DNA from: Pseudonocardia sp. CNS-004
GTDB taxonomy: Bacteria > Actinomycetota > Actinomycetes > Mycobacteriales > Pseudonocardiaceae
Direction of reading: 5' to 3'
DNA: 64,000 nucleotides
NCBI GenBank assembly: GCA_001942185.1
Contig: MKJV01000068.1
Location: forward strand, 310,001 to 374,000
The notes under the pieces were generated by a model. The model was given only the letters and a program-made list of their open reading frames with translations. It had not been told where the DNA came from and made no database searches. A program made the position numbers and the translations under genes. This document shows, in pieces, positions 17,989 to 27,793 of the stretch (its first letter is position 1; every line of letters begins with the position of its first letter).

Positions 17989-18236
17989 CCGCACTGGACG
18001 GCAATGCGATCGCAGGAATGTTGCAGACCGCGTTCGGACAGGACATGACAGCCGCGCCGGGCACGTGCGCCGGCTGCGGCGCAGCGAGCAGGCTCGGGCA
18101 GGCCAGGGTGTACCGGGGCGCCGGAACGGTACTGCGCTGCCCGAACTGCGAGGGTGTACTGATGGTGATCATCGAGAACGGCGGCGTCATGGGCATCGAT
18201 GCCCAAGGCCTCACCGATCTCCACGTCCCCTGGTGA
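17985..18236 (+). CDS. DUF6510 zinc-ribbon-like protein
   Basis: 83 aa. Two CxxC pairs, GTCAGCGAASR and LRCPNCEGVL, are spaced like a zinc ribbon, followed by the hydrophobic strand LMVIIENGGVMGIDAQGL. It resembles DUF6510 proteins, which accompany FNR-type reductases in actinobacteria. The ATG overlaps the reductase stop (ATGA), so it is co-made with the molybdoenzyme and reductase. It may assist cofactor or complex assembly; this is inference only. Confidence 0.75.
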   Translation: MTALDGNAIAGMLQTAFGQDMTAAPGTCAGCGAASRLGQARVYRGAGTVLRCPNCEGVLMVIIENGGVMGIDAQGLTDLHVPW

Positions 18237-18306
18237 GTACCGCGGCCGCTCAGGTCGGCTCGGACACCGGGGGCCGTGAAGAGGCGGACCTCGGGGTCAC
18301 CGTCCG

Positions 18307-18330
18307 GAACCCCGTGTCGAACCCCGTGTC
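18307..18330. repeat. Two tandem copies of a 12-bp unit
   Basis: GAACCCCGTGTC is repeated twice exactly, 36 bp upstream of the probable LAL regulator start. It could be a regulator-binding direct repeat or chance. Confidence 0.6.
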
Positions 18331-18365
18331 GCACCCGGGTCACATCCGGGCCATGGCGCGGCACC

Positions 18366-21201
18366 GTGCTTCCCGTGCCTACTTCGTCGAGCGCCCTGCA
18401 CCACAGGCCGGACGGCAGCGGCCCGTTGCGGCTGTACGGTCGGGCCGCCGAGTGTGCCCGTATGGAGCAGCTCCTGCAGCAGCAGGCAGCCACCTTGCGG
18501 GTGATCGGTGACGGCGGCAGCGGGAAGAGCGCCATGCTCGAATGTGTCGCCCGGCGCGCGACCGGCCACCGGCTTCTACGCGTCCGCGGCGTCGCCCCGA
18601 ACACGAGCTGCCCTACGCCGGGCTGCACCTGTTGTGCGCGCCGCTGCTGGACGAGATGCATGCGCTGCCGTCTGCCCAACGCCATGCCCTCACCACCGCG
18701 ATCGGGCTGACCGCCGGGCCACCGCCGGACCGGCTGCTCGTCAGCCTCGCCACGTTGAACCTGCTCACCAGCCTCGCCGTCACGCAGCCCGTGTGCTGCC
18801 TCGTCGATGACGCGCACTTGCTCGACCACGCCTCCAGACTGGTACTGGCGTTCGTGGCGCGACGCGCCGAGCGTGGGCTGTTGGTCCTGCTCGCCGAACG
18901 CGAACAGCAGCACAGGACCGAACTCGACGGTGTGCCCGAGATGCGCCTGGAGCCCCTGCCGTACGACGACGCGCGACTCCTGTTGGCCGCGACAACCCCC
19001 GGGAAGATCGACGCCGCCGTCATCGAGCGGGTCCTGATGGAGGCTCGCGGCAACCCCCGGGTGCTCGTAGAGGCCTTCGACGGCATCAACGCGGTCGAGC
19101 TCGCCGGCGGGTACGCGATTCCCGCACCGCGCGCAGGACGCCGCCTGCTCGACCACGACTGTGTCCAGCGCGGGCAGCATCTGCGAGCCGGAGCGCGGCG
19201 CCTGCTGCTCACGGCGGCCGCAGACCCCACCGGCGACCCGCCGGTGGCCTGGCGGGCCGCATCCGCGCTCGGTATCGGTAGCGACGCTGCTGAGGCTCTG
19301 GAGGCACAGCGGCTGCTGGAGTTCGGTCCGCGGATCGTGTTCGTATGCCCACGGCTGCGTGCGGCGGTCTACGCAACCGCCCCACCCGCCGAGCTCCGTG
19401 AGGTCCACCGCGCGCTGGGCGACGCCATCGACGCCGACGTGGACCCCGATCGTCGGGCGTGGCACCTCGCGCTGGCCACCAGTGGCCTCGACGACACCGT
19501 CGCCGCCGACCTCGAGCGGCACGCGCCTACCGCACGGGCCCGCGGCGGTGTCGCGGCCGGGGCGGCGTTCCTGGAAAAGGCCGCGCTGCTCACCGCCGAC
19601 CCGGTGGCGAGGGCACAGAGGGCGTTGGCTGCCGCGGAGGCACAACGTCTTTCGGGCGCCCCGGAGACCGCTCAGCGACTGCTCGCGATGGCGGAGAGCG
19701 CACCTCCCGACGAGGCACGACAAGCCCAGGTGGCGCTGCAGCGCGCCCGGATCGAGTTCACCAAACACCGCAGCCAGGCTTCACCCCGGCATCTGCTCGA
19801 CGCGGCACGGCGCATCGAGCCGCACTCATCCGCGTTGGCTCGGGACGCATATCTGGAGGCGCTGGTGGCGGCAGTGTTCTCCGGCCACCTCGCCACCACC
19901 CCGACCGTCGTCGAAATCGCTGCTGCCGCAAGGGCCGCCGCCGTGGCCGCGGGGGCGGCCCATCCGGTAGCGATGCTCCTCGACGGACTGGCGACACGGG
20001 CGCTCGACGGCCCGGTCGCGGCCGTCGGCCCCCTCACCGAGGTGCTCCGCGCGTTCCGAACCGCCGATCTCGGCCCGGAGGCGAGCCGCTGGCTGTGGCT
20101 GGCCGGCTGCGTCGCCGCCGACGTCTGGGACGTGCAGGCATGGACCGCGTTGTCGTCGCGCCACACCATCCACACCAGCGCCGAGGACTCGACGACGCCC
20201 GCGCAATCCGCGGCCCACCGCGCGCTCGCCGACATGCACGTCGGTCGGTTCGACGCCGCTCGCGCCGGACTCGCACGTGCCGACGCACACGTTTCAGCCA
20301 CCGGCGCCACACCGCTCCGGCACCCATCGCTGCTGCTCGCCGCATGGCAGGGCCGGCACGATGTCCTTCACGACCTGCTACGGGAAGCACGCCACGATGC
20401 CCGGGACCGCGGCGACGGCATCACCCTGACAGCCGCGAGCCTTGCCGAGGCCGTCATGCACAACAGCGTGGGCCACTACGAACAGGCCCTCGCGGCGGCG
20501 CACGACGCCTGCCGGCCCGAGCAGCTCGCCTTGTGCGGGTGGGCGCTGCCCGAACTCGTCGAAGCGGCCGTGCGCACCGGCCAACACGACACCGCAGTTC
20601 GTGCTGTCGCCCGACTCAGCGAGCGCACCGATGCTGCAGGCACCGACTGGGCACTGGGCATCCAGGCAGCGGCACGAGCGCTGCTCGCCGACGAGCAGGC
20701 CGCAGAGCCGCTCTACCGAGAAGCGATCGACCGACTGGCCCGAACCGACATCCGGATCCACCTCGGCCGCGCCCAGCTGCTCTACGGTGAGTGGCTGCGC
20801 CGCCGGAAGCGACGCATGGACGCACGAGCACCGCTGCGAGCGGCCTGGGAACTGTTCGCGACCATCGGTGCGGAAGCGTTCGCCGACCGCGCTCACCGCG
20901 AGCTGCTCGCCACCGGTGAGACGGCGCGCAAGCGCAGCGTCGAGGCCGGCCGTCAGCTGACTCCTCAGGAATCCCAGATCGCACACCTGGCCCTCAACGG
21001 GCTCTCCAACCCCGAGATCGCGCCCGCCTGTTCGTCAGCCCTCGCACCGTCGAGTACCACCTGCACAAGGTCTTCACGAAACTCGCCATCTCCTCGCGCA
21101 CGGAGCTGCACCTGGTTCTGGCCGCTGCCCCGGACGCGCGCCACGTCGTTCCGCTGTGGCGCGTCCCCGTGCCCGGCACCGCGGACGCGTTCGCGCACTG
21201 A
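18366..21201 (+). CDS. LAL-type LuxR regulator 1 (two frame breaks)
   Basis: About 945 aa after restoring two bases. The N-terminal ATPase has Walker A in RVIGDGGSGKSAML and a Walker B-like CCLVDDAHLLDHAS; a long helical TPR-like middle follows; the C-terminus is a LuxR HTH: LTPQESQIAHLALNGLSNPE, then in the shifted frame ARLFVSPRTVEYHLHKVFTK. Breaks lie at about 18596 (a C run before GAACACGAG) and 21022 (GCGCCCGCC, expected GCGGCCCGCC). It is a large ATP-dependent activator, more divergent than the other two here. The GTG 18366 start is uncertain. Confidence 0.82.
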
Positions 21202-21414
21202 CGGTCGGGCCTCCCGTACTCCACGGGTCGGCTCGCCGCATCGAAGAAGCCCAGGCCTGCGGGTGCGACCGACTGGGCAGGTCAGCTAGGGATTCGCCGG
21301 AACCGACCGACGCGGGATCGGTGGAGTGTCACTGCGATGACGGCAGACCTGCGAGGGAGATCAGAACTGACCCTCGCGGGGCGCTGCCGACCCAACCGCC
21401 AGAAGGAGTTGGAG

Positions 21415-22416
21415 ATGGCTGAGGTTCACCACAGGACAGCGACCGTGAGCGGCCAGCGGGTCTTCTACCGGGAGGCAGGCCCGGCCGACGCTCCGGTCGT
21501 CCTGCTGCTACACGGTTTCCCGACCAGCTCGCGCATGTTCCGGCACCTGATCCCCGCGCTGGCCGACCACTACCACGTCATCGCCCCGGACCACATCGGC
21601 TTCGGGCAGTCCGCCACCCCGCCGCCCACCGAGTTCGACTACACCTTCGACGGTCTGACCGACATCACCCGGGGCCTGCTCGACCAGTTGGGGGTCAACC
21701 GGTTCGCCATGTACGTCCAGGACTACGGCGCCCCCATCGGCTGGCGCCTGGCCCTGCGAAACCCCATGGCAGTACAGGCAATCATCAGCCAGAGCGGCAA
21801 CGCCTACGAAGACGGGTTCGTCGACTCGTTCTGGTCCGCGCTCTGGGCATACGCCCAGGCACCCGGCGAAGACACGGAGGGTCCGCTGCGCGGCGCCCTC
21901 ACGCTCGACGCGATCCGCTGGCAATACCTCACCGGCGTGCCCGAGCCGGAGCTCGTCGATCCCGACACCTGGATCGCCGATCATGCTGAGGTCAACCGCC
22001 CTGGCAACGACGAGATCCAGCTCGCGCTGTTCCGCGACTACGCGACCAACCCCCCGCTCTACCCCGCCGTGCACGGCTACTTCCGCGCCAGCCAGGTGCC
22101 GCTGCTGGCCATCTGGGGCAAGGGCGATGAGATCTTCGGCCCAGCCGGAGCCACGGCCTTCGCCCGCGACCTGCCCAACGCCGAAATCCACCTCCTCGAC
22201 GGCGGCCACTTCCTGCTCGAAAGCGCACTCGACACCGCCACCGCCTACATCCGCAGCTTCCTCGGTCGCACGGTCGGCCCCATGCGGGGCCACTCACCAG
22301 AAAGGCCAGCAGCGGCGCAGCCGCTTGACCTGAAGCAGACTTCAGGTCGCACCCTGGCTTCGACCCGCACCACGCGCCACACCCCACGAGCAGGAGGGCC
22401 AGGTCGCTCGCTATGA
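21415..22416 (+). CDS. Alpha/beta hydrolase (epoxide hydrolase/dehalogenase-like)
   Basis: 333 aa. HGFPTSSRMF forms the oxyanion-hole region, and the nucleophile elbow YVQDYGAPIG has Asp as in epoxide hydrolases and haloalkane dehalogenases. DGGHFLLESALD carries the catalytic His. The last ~45 residues (after RSFLGRTVG) are low-complexity and not part of the fold; a frame problem there would be invisible. ATG 21415 follows GGAG. Its stop overlaps the next small gene as ATGA. The substrate cannot be named. Confidence 0.82.
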   Translation: MAEVHHRTATVSGQRVFYREAGPADAPVVLLLHGFPTSSRMFRHLIPALADHYHVIAPDHIGFGQSATPPPTEFDYTFDGLTDITRGLLDQLGVNRFAMYVQDYGAPIGWRLALRNPMAVQAIISQSGNAYEDGFVDSFWSALWAYAQAPGEDTEGPLRGALTLDAIRWQYLTGVPEPELVDPDTWIADHAEVNRPGNDEIQLALFRDYATNPPLYPAVHGYFRASQVPLLAIWGKGDEIFGPAGATAFARDLPNAEIHLLDGGHFLLESALDTATAYIRSFLGRTVGPMRGHSPERPAAAQPLDLKQTSGRTLASTRTTRHTPRAGGPGRSL

Positions 22417-22715
22417 CCAACGCCCGCTACGGCGCCGATCGCGCCGCCCCCTACGAGCCGCGCAGCTACGCGACGACTGCCAACCACCAGATCGACGCCG
22501 CGATCCAGCACCTGCGCAGAGCCCTGAACGCGGCTGCAGACGACGCCACCCGCGTCGGCGCGACCGACACCGGCGCCCGTGCCGCTGCCGCTTCGCTTCT
22601 CGACGCCCACATCGCGGTACACCAGGCGATCACCACCGCCGGCCGCGTCCTCGCCGACCGCGAGCGGACCGTCGACTTGCCGGCCACCCGTCTTTCCACC
22701 GCGACCGCCGCCTGA
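22413..22715 (+). CDS. Hypothetical helical protein, 100 aa
   Basis: No family is recognised. It is rich in Ala/Arg/Asp, predicted largely helical (HQIDAAIQHLRRALNAAADD), without Cys, signal peptide or membrane segment. Support for being real is the ATGA overlap with the hydrolase stop and consistent third-position GC. It may be a small partner of the hydrolase or a remnant. Confidence 0.6.
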   Translation: MTNARYGADRAAPYEPRSYATTANHQIDAAIQHLRRALNAAADDATRVGATDTGARAAAASLLDAHIAVHQAITTAGRVLADRERTVDLPATRLSTATAA

Positions 22716-22891
22716 TCCTCGGCTTCGCTCGGGCTGTCCTGTCGCCGGCCCCGTCATGATCTTCGGTCCCGTGCGCTCAGGGCAGCCCCGCATGGCGTCG
22801 ACTCTGCCGCCGTGGCTCATCCCGGACGATGGGGATGGCCCCCGATCCGACCGGGCGCCCCGGCGCAGGTGCGCACGGCCGGTGTGGTGGC

Positions 22892-25636
22892 TCAGCGGCG
22901 CAACTGCCGACGGGAGCTGATCCCGAGCTTGGCGAAGATCCTGCTCAGGTGCCATTCGACCGTTCGGGGGCTGATGAACAACCGGGTGGCGACCTCCGCG
23001 TTCGACAAGCCGTCGCGCACCAGCCGGACGATCTGAGCCTCCTGCGTCGTGAGTTCACCGGAGCCCGTGTCGGCGGGCTTGCGGACCGCTTCTCCGGTGG
23101 CACCGAGCTCGCGGGCCGCCAATCCCGCGAATGCGTCCATACCCATCGTGATCAGCACCTCGTGCGCATCGCGGAGCTGCTCGCGTGCGTCGTTGCGCCG
23201 GTTCTGGCGCCGCAGCCACTCCCCGTAGTGAAGGCGAACGCGGGCGAGCTGACCGCGGATCCGGGTACGGGAGAGGTGGTCGATCGCCTCCAGGTACGCC
23301 CCCTCAGCGGGCCGGCCATCGCTCAGCAGCGCCCGGCAGGAGGCCTCCAGACCCAGCGCCCAGTGCGTTCCGCTGGCCTGTGTCAGCTCCTCGAGACGTC
23401 GCAGTGCGTCGGCCCCCGCGTCGGGTCGATCGATCCGGGAGGCCGCGGTGACGAGCTCGGCGAGTGGTGCCCACGTCAGGATGCCCCTTTCCTGGTGCGG
23501 CGCGGAGGCCTGCTCCGCCGCGGCGAACGCCTCCTCGAAGCGGCCCAGCCCGTTGAACAGGACCGCGCACGCCCATCCGGCGGTGATGGCCCCGAGCCCC
23601 TCTCCCCGCCGTTCGGCGTCGGTGGCGGTCTCCGCGACCAGTTCGCGGGCAACCGATTCCCGACCCTGCCACGCGGCGAGCAACTGACCGGTGTAGGCCG
23701 GCACCGTGATCCCGGTGCTGTCCTCGATGCCGTGCATCTCCTCGACGAGCGCAGCAGCCGCGACCAGGTCACCGGCGAAGATCTCGACGACGATGCGCGT
23801 GGTCAGCGCGAGGGGAAGGGTGGCCAGCGCGCCGGCGTCGCGGGCGAGGCCGACGAACTTGCTCGTCACAGCGTTGGCGGTGTCATCGTCCCAGAGGTCG
23901 ACAGCGGCTGCGCTCGCGAACCACAGCCATCGCAACCCCTCCTCGTCGGAGAGGTCGGGGCCGCGGAACGCACGCAGTGCGTGCTTCACCATGGGCGCGC
24001 CGGTGGGGTAGCCGGCGGTGTAGCGCACCGCGAGGGCGTCGAGCAGCAGATCTGCGGCACGTGGTGGTGATCCGGGCGAGGGCGCCGCCGCGGCAGCTCG
24101 GGCCACCTCCCGAATCGTCACCCCACCGGCAGGATCGGCCGCGTACCAGGCTGCGCGCAACGCGTCCAGGTACGTCTCGCGAGCCAGCTGGGCGTCGAGC
24201 GGCTCCAACTGCGCCGCGGCCTTCAGCAGCAGCTGTGGCGTGTCCCGGCCCCGGTCGACGGCGAACGCGATGCGGGCGCGCAGCAGCTCCGCCCGGGCAC
24301 GCTGCAGGTCGGCGACCGGGCTGGCGTCGACCAGCGACAACAGGCGCAGCGAGGCCTCGGGCATGCCCGCCAGGAATCGGGCCTGGGCAGCGGCGAGGGC
24401 CCTTTCCCCGCGCCGTACCAGGTCTGGGGTCAGGGCAGTGGCGCGCTCCAGGAAGGACGCGGCGGCCACGAGCCCGCCGCGCGCCTGTGCACGTCCCGCT
24501 GAGCGCTCCAGCTCAGCAGCGACATCCTCGTCCGGCTCGGCAGTCGCCTGAGCGAGGTGCCAGGCGCGCCGATCCGGGTCGGACACCGGGTCGACCACCT
24601 CGCCCAGAGCCCAATGTGCACGTCGCCGCTGCTCCGGGGATGCGGCGTTGTAGATCACCGAACGCAGCAGCGGGTGCCGGAACCGCACCCGGGAGGCGAA
24701 CTCGACGAGCCCGGACAACTCACCCCGCGACGAAACCGTGGCCATGTTGTCGATGCCGAGCCGGTCGACCGCGCGCCACAGGAGCACCGGGTCACCCACC
24801 GGTTCGGCGGCCGCCACCAGCAACACCTTCCGGGTCACCGGCGACAACGCCTCGATCTGCCGGTGGAAGCTCTCCTCGATCCTCCGCGGCACGCTCACGG
24901 ACTCGAACAGCCCGAACCCACCTGCGAGCTCCGCAGGCGTGAAACCTCGCGGCAGTTCCAGCAGCGCCAGCGGGTTGCCCTGACTCTCGGCCGTCACGCG
25001 CTCGAGCACCCGGTCGTCGATCGGTCCGGGATGCGCCAAGGACAACAGCATGCGGGAGTCCTCGTCCGTCAGCCCCGTGACGCGGAGTTCGGAAAGACCC
25101 ACCAGCTCGGGCGATTCTGCGTGCTCCTCGGACTCGCGCACCGCGAAGACGATGGCCACCGACTCGGCCTTCAGCCGTCGGGCGACGAACCCGAGCGCCT
25201 GGGCCGACGCACGATCCAGCCACTGCGCGTCGTCGACCACGCACAGCAAGGGCTGTTCCCGCGCCACTTCGGAGAACAGACCCAGCACCGCCAAACCGAT
25301 CACGAACCGATCCGGCGGACTACCGACGGCAAGACCGAAGGCAGTGGCCAAGGCGTCGCGCTGCGGCGCAGGCAGGCCCCCCAACCGGTCGAGCATCGGG
25401 GCACAGATCTGGTGCAGAGCGGCGAACACGAGCTCCTTCTCTGCTTCGACACCCGTGGCTCGCGCGGTGCGGAAGCCCGCTGCCTGCCCGAACAGGTGTT
25501 CCAGCAACGCGGTCTTGCCGATGCCCGCGTCGCCGCGCAGGACCATTGCCCGGCTCTCCCCGATGCGGACGTCCGCGAGCAGGCGGTCGAGCACGTCGCG
25601 CTCGCTACCCCTGTCGAGCAGCTTGGCTGTCAGCAT
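22892..25636 (-). CDS. LAL-type LuxR regulator 2, intact
   Basis: 914 aa and unbroken. Walker A in VLRGDAGIGKTALLEHL, Walker B in LLCVVDDAQWLDRASAQ, a TPR-like helical middle of about 500 residues, and a C-terminal LuxR HTH: LTTQEAQIVRLVRDGLSNAE, VATRLFISPRTVEWHLSRIF. It is strongly similar to regulator 3 over its length (shared PPDRF.IGL, SEVAREQPL, VDDAQWLD, GISSRRQLRR end). The ATG 25636 is chosen because GRGSERD begins soon after; the longer frame upstream runs through a dispersed repeat. Ligand and targets are unknown. Confidence 0.88.
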   Translation of the reverse strand: MLTAKLLDRGSERDVLDRLLADVRIGESRAMVLRGDAGIGKTALLEHLFGQAAGFRTARATGVEAEKELVFAALHQICAPMLDRLGGLPAPQRDALATAFGLAVGSPPDRFVIGLAVLGLFSEVAREQPLLCVVDDAQWLDRASAQALGFVARRLKAESVAIVFAVRESEEHAESPELVGLSELRVTGLTDEDSRMLLSLAHPGPIDDRVLERVTAESQGNPLALLELPRGFTPAELAGGFGLFESVSVPRRIEESFHRQIEALSPVTRKVLLVAAAEPVGDPVLLWRAVDRLGIDNMATVSSRGELSGLVEFASRVRFRHPLLRSVIYNAASPEQRRRAHWALGEVVDPVSDPDRRAWHLAQATAEPDEDVAAELERSAGRAQARGGLVAAASFLERATALTPDLVRRGERALAAAQARFLAGMPEASLRLLSLVDASPVADLQRARAELLRARIAFAVDRGRDTPQLLLKAAAQLEPLDAQLARETYLDALRAAWYAADPAGGVTIREVARAAAAAPSPGSPPRAADLLLDALAVRYTAGYPTGAPMVKHALRAFRGPDLSDEEGLRWLWFASAAAVDLWDDDTANAVTSKFVGLARDAGALATLPLALTTRIVVEIFAGDLVAAAALVEEMHGIEDSTGITVPAYTGQLLAAWQGRESVARELVAETATDAERRGEGLGAITAGWACAVLFNGLGRFEEAFAAAEQASAPHQERGILTWAPLAELVTAASRIDRPDAGADALRRLEELTQASGTHWALGLEASCRALLSDGRPAEGAYLEAIDHLSRTRIRGQLARVRLHYGEWLRRQNRRNDAREQLRDAHEVLITMGMDAFAGLAARELGATGEAVRKPADTGSGELTTQEAQIVRLVRDGLSNAEVATRLFISPRTVEWHLSRIFAKLGISSRRQLRR

Positions 25637-25777
25637 GTCGAGCTCATCCTTGGTACGACGGAGGAACGAAGCCTCCCTCCCTGGACCTCCGGCGCGTGCA
25701 CGTGACGCGCCAGGGCCTCCAGGAGATCCGGGTGATCGGAGCATACGAGGGGCGGGCCGAACACCAGGGGCGAAGCC

Positions 25778-25873
25778 ACCGGGGAACACCCGGATGCGAT
25801 CAACGCCGGAGCCGGCAGACAGTGGACGTGTGCTCGCCCGCAGCGGCAACCAGGCCGACCACTGCACGCTGAC
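25778..25873 (+). repeat. ~95-bp repeat with 21-bp element, copy C (upstream of cysS)
   Basis: Begins GGGGAACACCCGGATGCGAT and contains the 27-bp block (25839-25865) identical to that upstream of dps. The core points toward the CysRS start 123 bp away and lies 145 bp behind the divergent LAL regulator start. No gene is present in 25637-25923. Confidence 0.75.
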
Positions 25874-25923
25874 GACACCCGGGCCCTGTGACGGTGTCCC
25901 GCTGGATCCGAGGACGGGTCGAC

Positions 25924-27387
25924 ATGGTGTTCCGGCTCTACAACAGCCTCACACGCCGCAAGGAAATCTTCGCGCCGATGCGTCCGGGCGTTGTCCGGAT
26001 GTTCGTGTGCGGCCCCACCGTGTACGACCTGAGCCACGTCGGCCACGCCAAGACGTACACGAACTTCGACTTCGTCGCCCGCTACCTGCGGTTCTGCGGC
26101 TATGACGTGACCTACGCGCAGAACATCACAGACGTCGACGACAAGGTGATCGGCCGTGCGCGGGAGCGGGGTGTCGCCCCGAACGACATCGCCGAGCAGT
26201 TCGAGGCGGAGTACCGCCGTGACATGGCAGCCCTGCACAACACGGGCGTCGACGTCTACGCGCGCGCAACCGGCTACGTCGACCAGGTCGTCCGACAGGT
26301 CCGGCGGCTGATCGACCGTGGCCACGCGTACCGGCTCGACGACGGCTGGTACTTCGACCTGTCCACGTTCCCCGGCTACGGCAAACTCTCCGGGCGTTGC
26401 GACGTGCTGCGGGGAGACTCACCGAGCCGGATCGATGCGGACCACGCGAAGCGGCAGCACGGTGACTTCGTGCTGTGGAAGGCCAGAAAGCCCGACGAGC
26501 CGTTCTGGCCCTCCGAGCTGGGCCCCGGGCGGCCGGGATGGCACATCGAGGACACCGCGATCACCGAAGCCCTGTTCGGGCCGCAGTACGACCTGCACGG
26601 CGGCGCCGTCGACCTGACGTTCCCCCACCACGAGGCAGAGATCGCGCAGATGGAGTCCGCCTCCGGCCTCGCGCCGCTCGCGCGCCATTGGATGCACGTC
26701 GGTCTGCTCCGAATCGACGGAACGAAGATGGCCAAGAGCGCGGGAAACTCCGTGACGATCAAGGACGCGCTCACCCGGTCGGATTTCCGAACGCTGAGGT
26801 TCGCCTTCCTGAGTCAGCACTACCGGTCGTCCATCGACCTGACCGAAGCCCGCCTCGAGGAGGCAGGCAGGGCACGGCGCCGGGTGGAGAACTTCGCGCG
26901 TTCGGTCGATCGCCGCGGCACCGAGACCGACGCTTCGAGGAAGCCGGCGGAACAGGCTCGGTCTCGCATCTTCCGGAAGTTGGACGACGACCTGGACACG
27001 CCGGGTGCGCTGGCGGTGCTGTTCGACTTCATCCGGGAGCAGAACAGAACGGAAGCGCGCGCCGGGGCGACGGCGTGGCAGTTGCTGATGGACCTGGACT
27101 CCCTCTTCGACTCGTTCGAACTCGACGCGCCCGCAGGGCACGACGCCGAGTTCGTCGACGCCGCTGTCGTCGACGCTGCCGTCGCGCGGCGGCGTCGAAT
27201 GCGTGCACAAGGCCGGTTCGACGAAGCCGATGCGATCCGCACCGAGCTGTTGGAGCTCGGTGTCCTCGTCGAGGACCGGGCGGACGAAACTCGTTGGCGG
27301 CGGATCGCGGTGGCCCCTCCCTATCGCCACGGGGCGGTGCCAAGCGGAAACTCGTCCGGGCAGGACCGGTCCGCATCCGGTGGGTGA
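25924..27387 (+). CDS. cysS: Cysteinyl-tRNA synthetase, unusual zinc site
   Basis: Class I CysRS of about 487 aa from ATG 25924. The HIGH-type motif is in YDLSHVGHAKTY, the KMSKS-type in KMAKSAGNS, the tRNA-binding C-terminus ends DEADAIRTELLELGVLVEDR. The first zinc Cys is present in MFVCGPTVYD and HHEAEIAQ is intact, but the usual GWHIEC reads GWHIEDTAIT, so the second zinc Cys is Asp. That wording resembles archaeal CysRS. It attaches cysteine to tRNA-Cys; given an expected housekeeping copy elsewhere, this may be accessory. It heads an operon with a hydrolase-OsmC fusion. Confidence 0.88.
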   Translation: MVFRLYNSLTRRKEIFAPMRPGVVRMFVCGPTVYDLSHVGHAKTYTNFDFVARYLRFCGYDVTYAQNITDVDDKVIGRARERGVAPNDIAEQFEAEYRRDMAALHNTGVDVYARATGYVDQVVRQVRRLIDRGHAYRLDDGWYFDLSTFPGYGKLSGRCDVLRGDSPSRIDADHAKRQHGDFVLWKARKPDEPFWPSELGPGRPGWHIEDTAITEALFGPQYDLHGGAVDLTFPHHEAEIAQMESASGLAPLARHWMHVGLLRIDGTKMAKSAGNSVTIKDALTRSDFRTLRFAFLSQHYRSSIDLTEARLEEAGRARRRVENFARSVDRRGTETDASRKPAEQARSRIFRKLDDDLDTPGALAVLFDFIREQNRTEARAGATAWQLLMDLDSLFDSFELDAPAGHDAEFVDAAVVDAAVARRRRMRAQGRFDEADAIRTELLELGVLVEDRADETRWRRIAVAPPYRHGAVPSGNSSGQDRSASGG

Positions 27388-27394
27388 CACCGAG

Positions 27395-27793
27395 ATGATG
27401 TCGCGCATGACGGTGCCGCCGGTCGCGTGGCCCCACGGCCCCGGGAAGCCAGTGCCTCTCACGGGTGCGACCATCGCGTCGCTTCGGCAACTGCGCTCTC
27501 CTGCCTCCGGCGACCGGGCGCTGGGGGTTCTGGTCCTGGCCACCGGGCTTCTCGAGGCCGTCGCGGTGCGCGACGGGCGGTTCACGCCCGTCCTGCGATG
27601 CGCAGACCTACCGCGGGCAATAACCCTGGAGTTCACCGAGCAGATGCAGGAGCAGGCGTTGGACAATCTGTGCCGATGGGTTGCGGTCGAGGGCCGCCTC
27701 TGTTCCGTCGAGTCCGACGGCTACCGGTTGGAGGTGCACCGCCTGCGAGCGGCGCACCGGATCGATGGAGGGGACCAGGACCCGTGGCAATGA
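27395..27793 (+). CDS. Hypothetical protein between cysS and OsmC fusion
   Basis: 132 aa, not recognised. Starts MMSRMTVPPVAWPHGPGKP (ATG 27395 or 27398), then a beta-rich LGVLVLATGLLEAVAVRDGR and a helix EFTEQMQEQALDNLCRWVAV, ending with a charged tail. One Cys pair is widely spaced and not a clear metal site. It starts 8 bp after cysS and overlaps the next gene as ATGA, so the three are an operon. Confidence 0.65.
   Translation: MMSRMTVPPVAWPHGPGKPVPLTGATIASLRQLRSPASGDRALGVLVLATGLLEAVAVRDGRFTPVLRCADLPRAITLEFTEQMQEQALDNLCRWVAVEGRLCSVESDGYRLEVHRLRAAHRIDGGDQDPWQ

Noticed and set aside
22892-25867. Longer LAL2 protein starting at 25867
   Set aside because: The extra 77 residues are encoded by the dispersed ~95-bp repeat and a low-complexity stretch. 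The conserved protein starts near 25636.
25924-27387. Identification as MshC (mycothiol ligase)
   Set aside because: MshC lacks the tRNA-binding C-terminal domain. This protein has that domain and a normal KMSKS-type loop, so CysRS is the better call.
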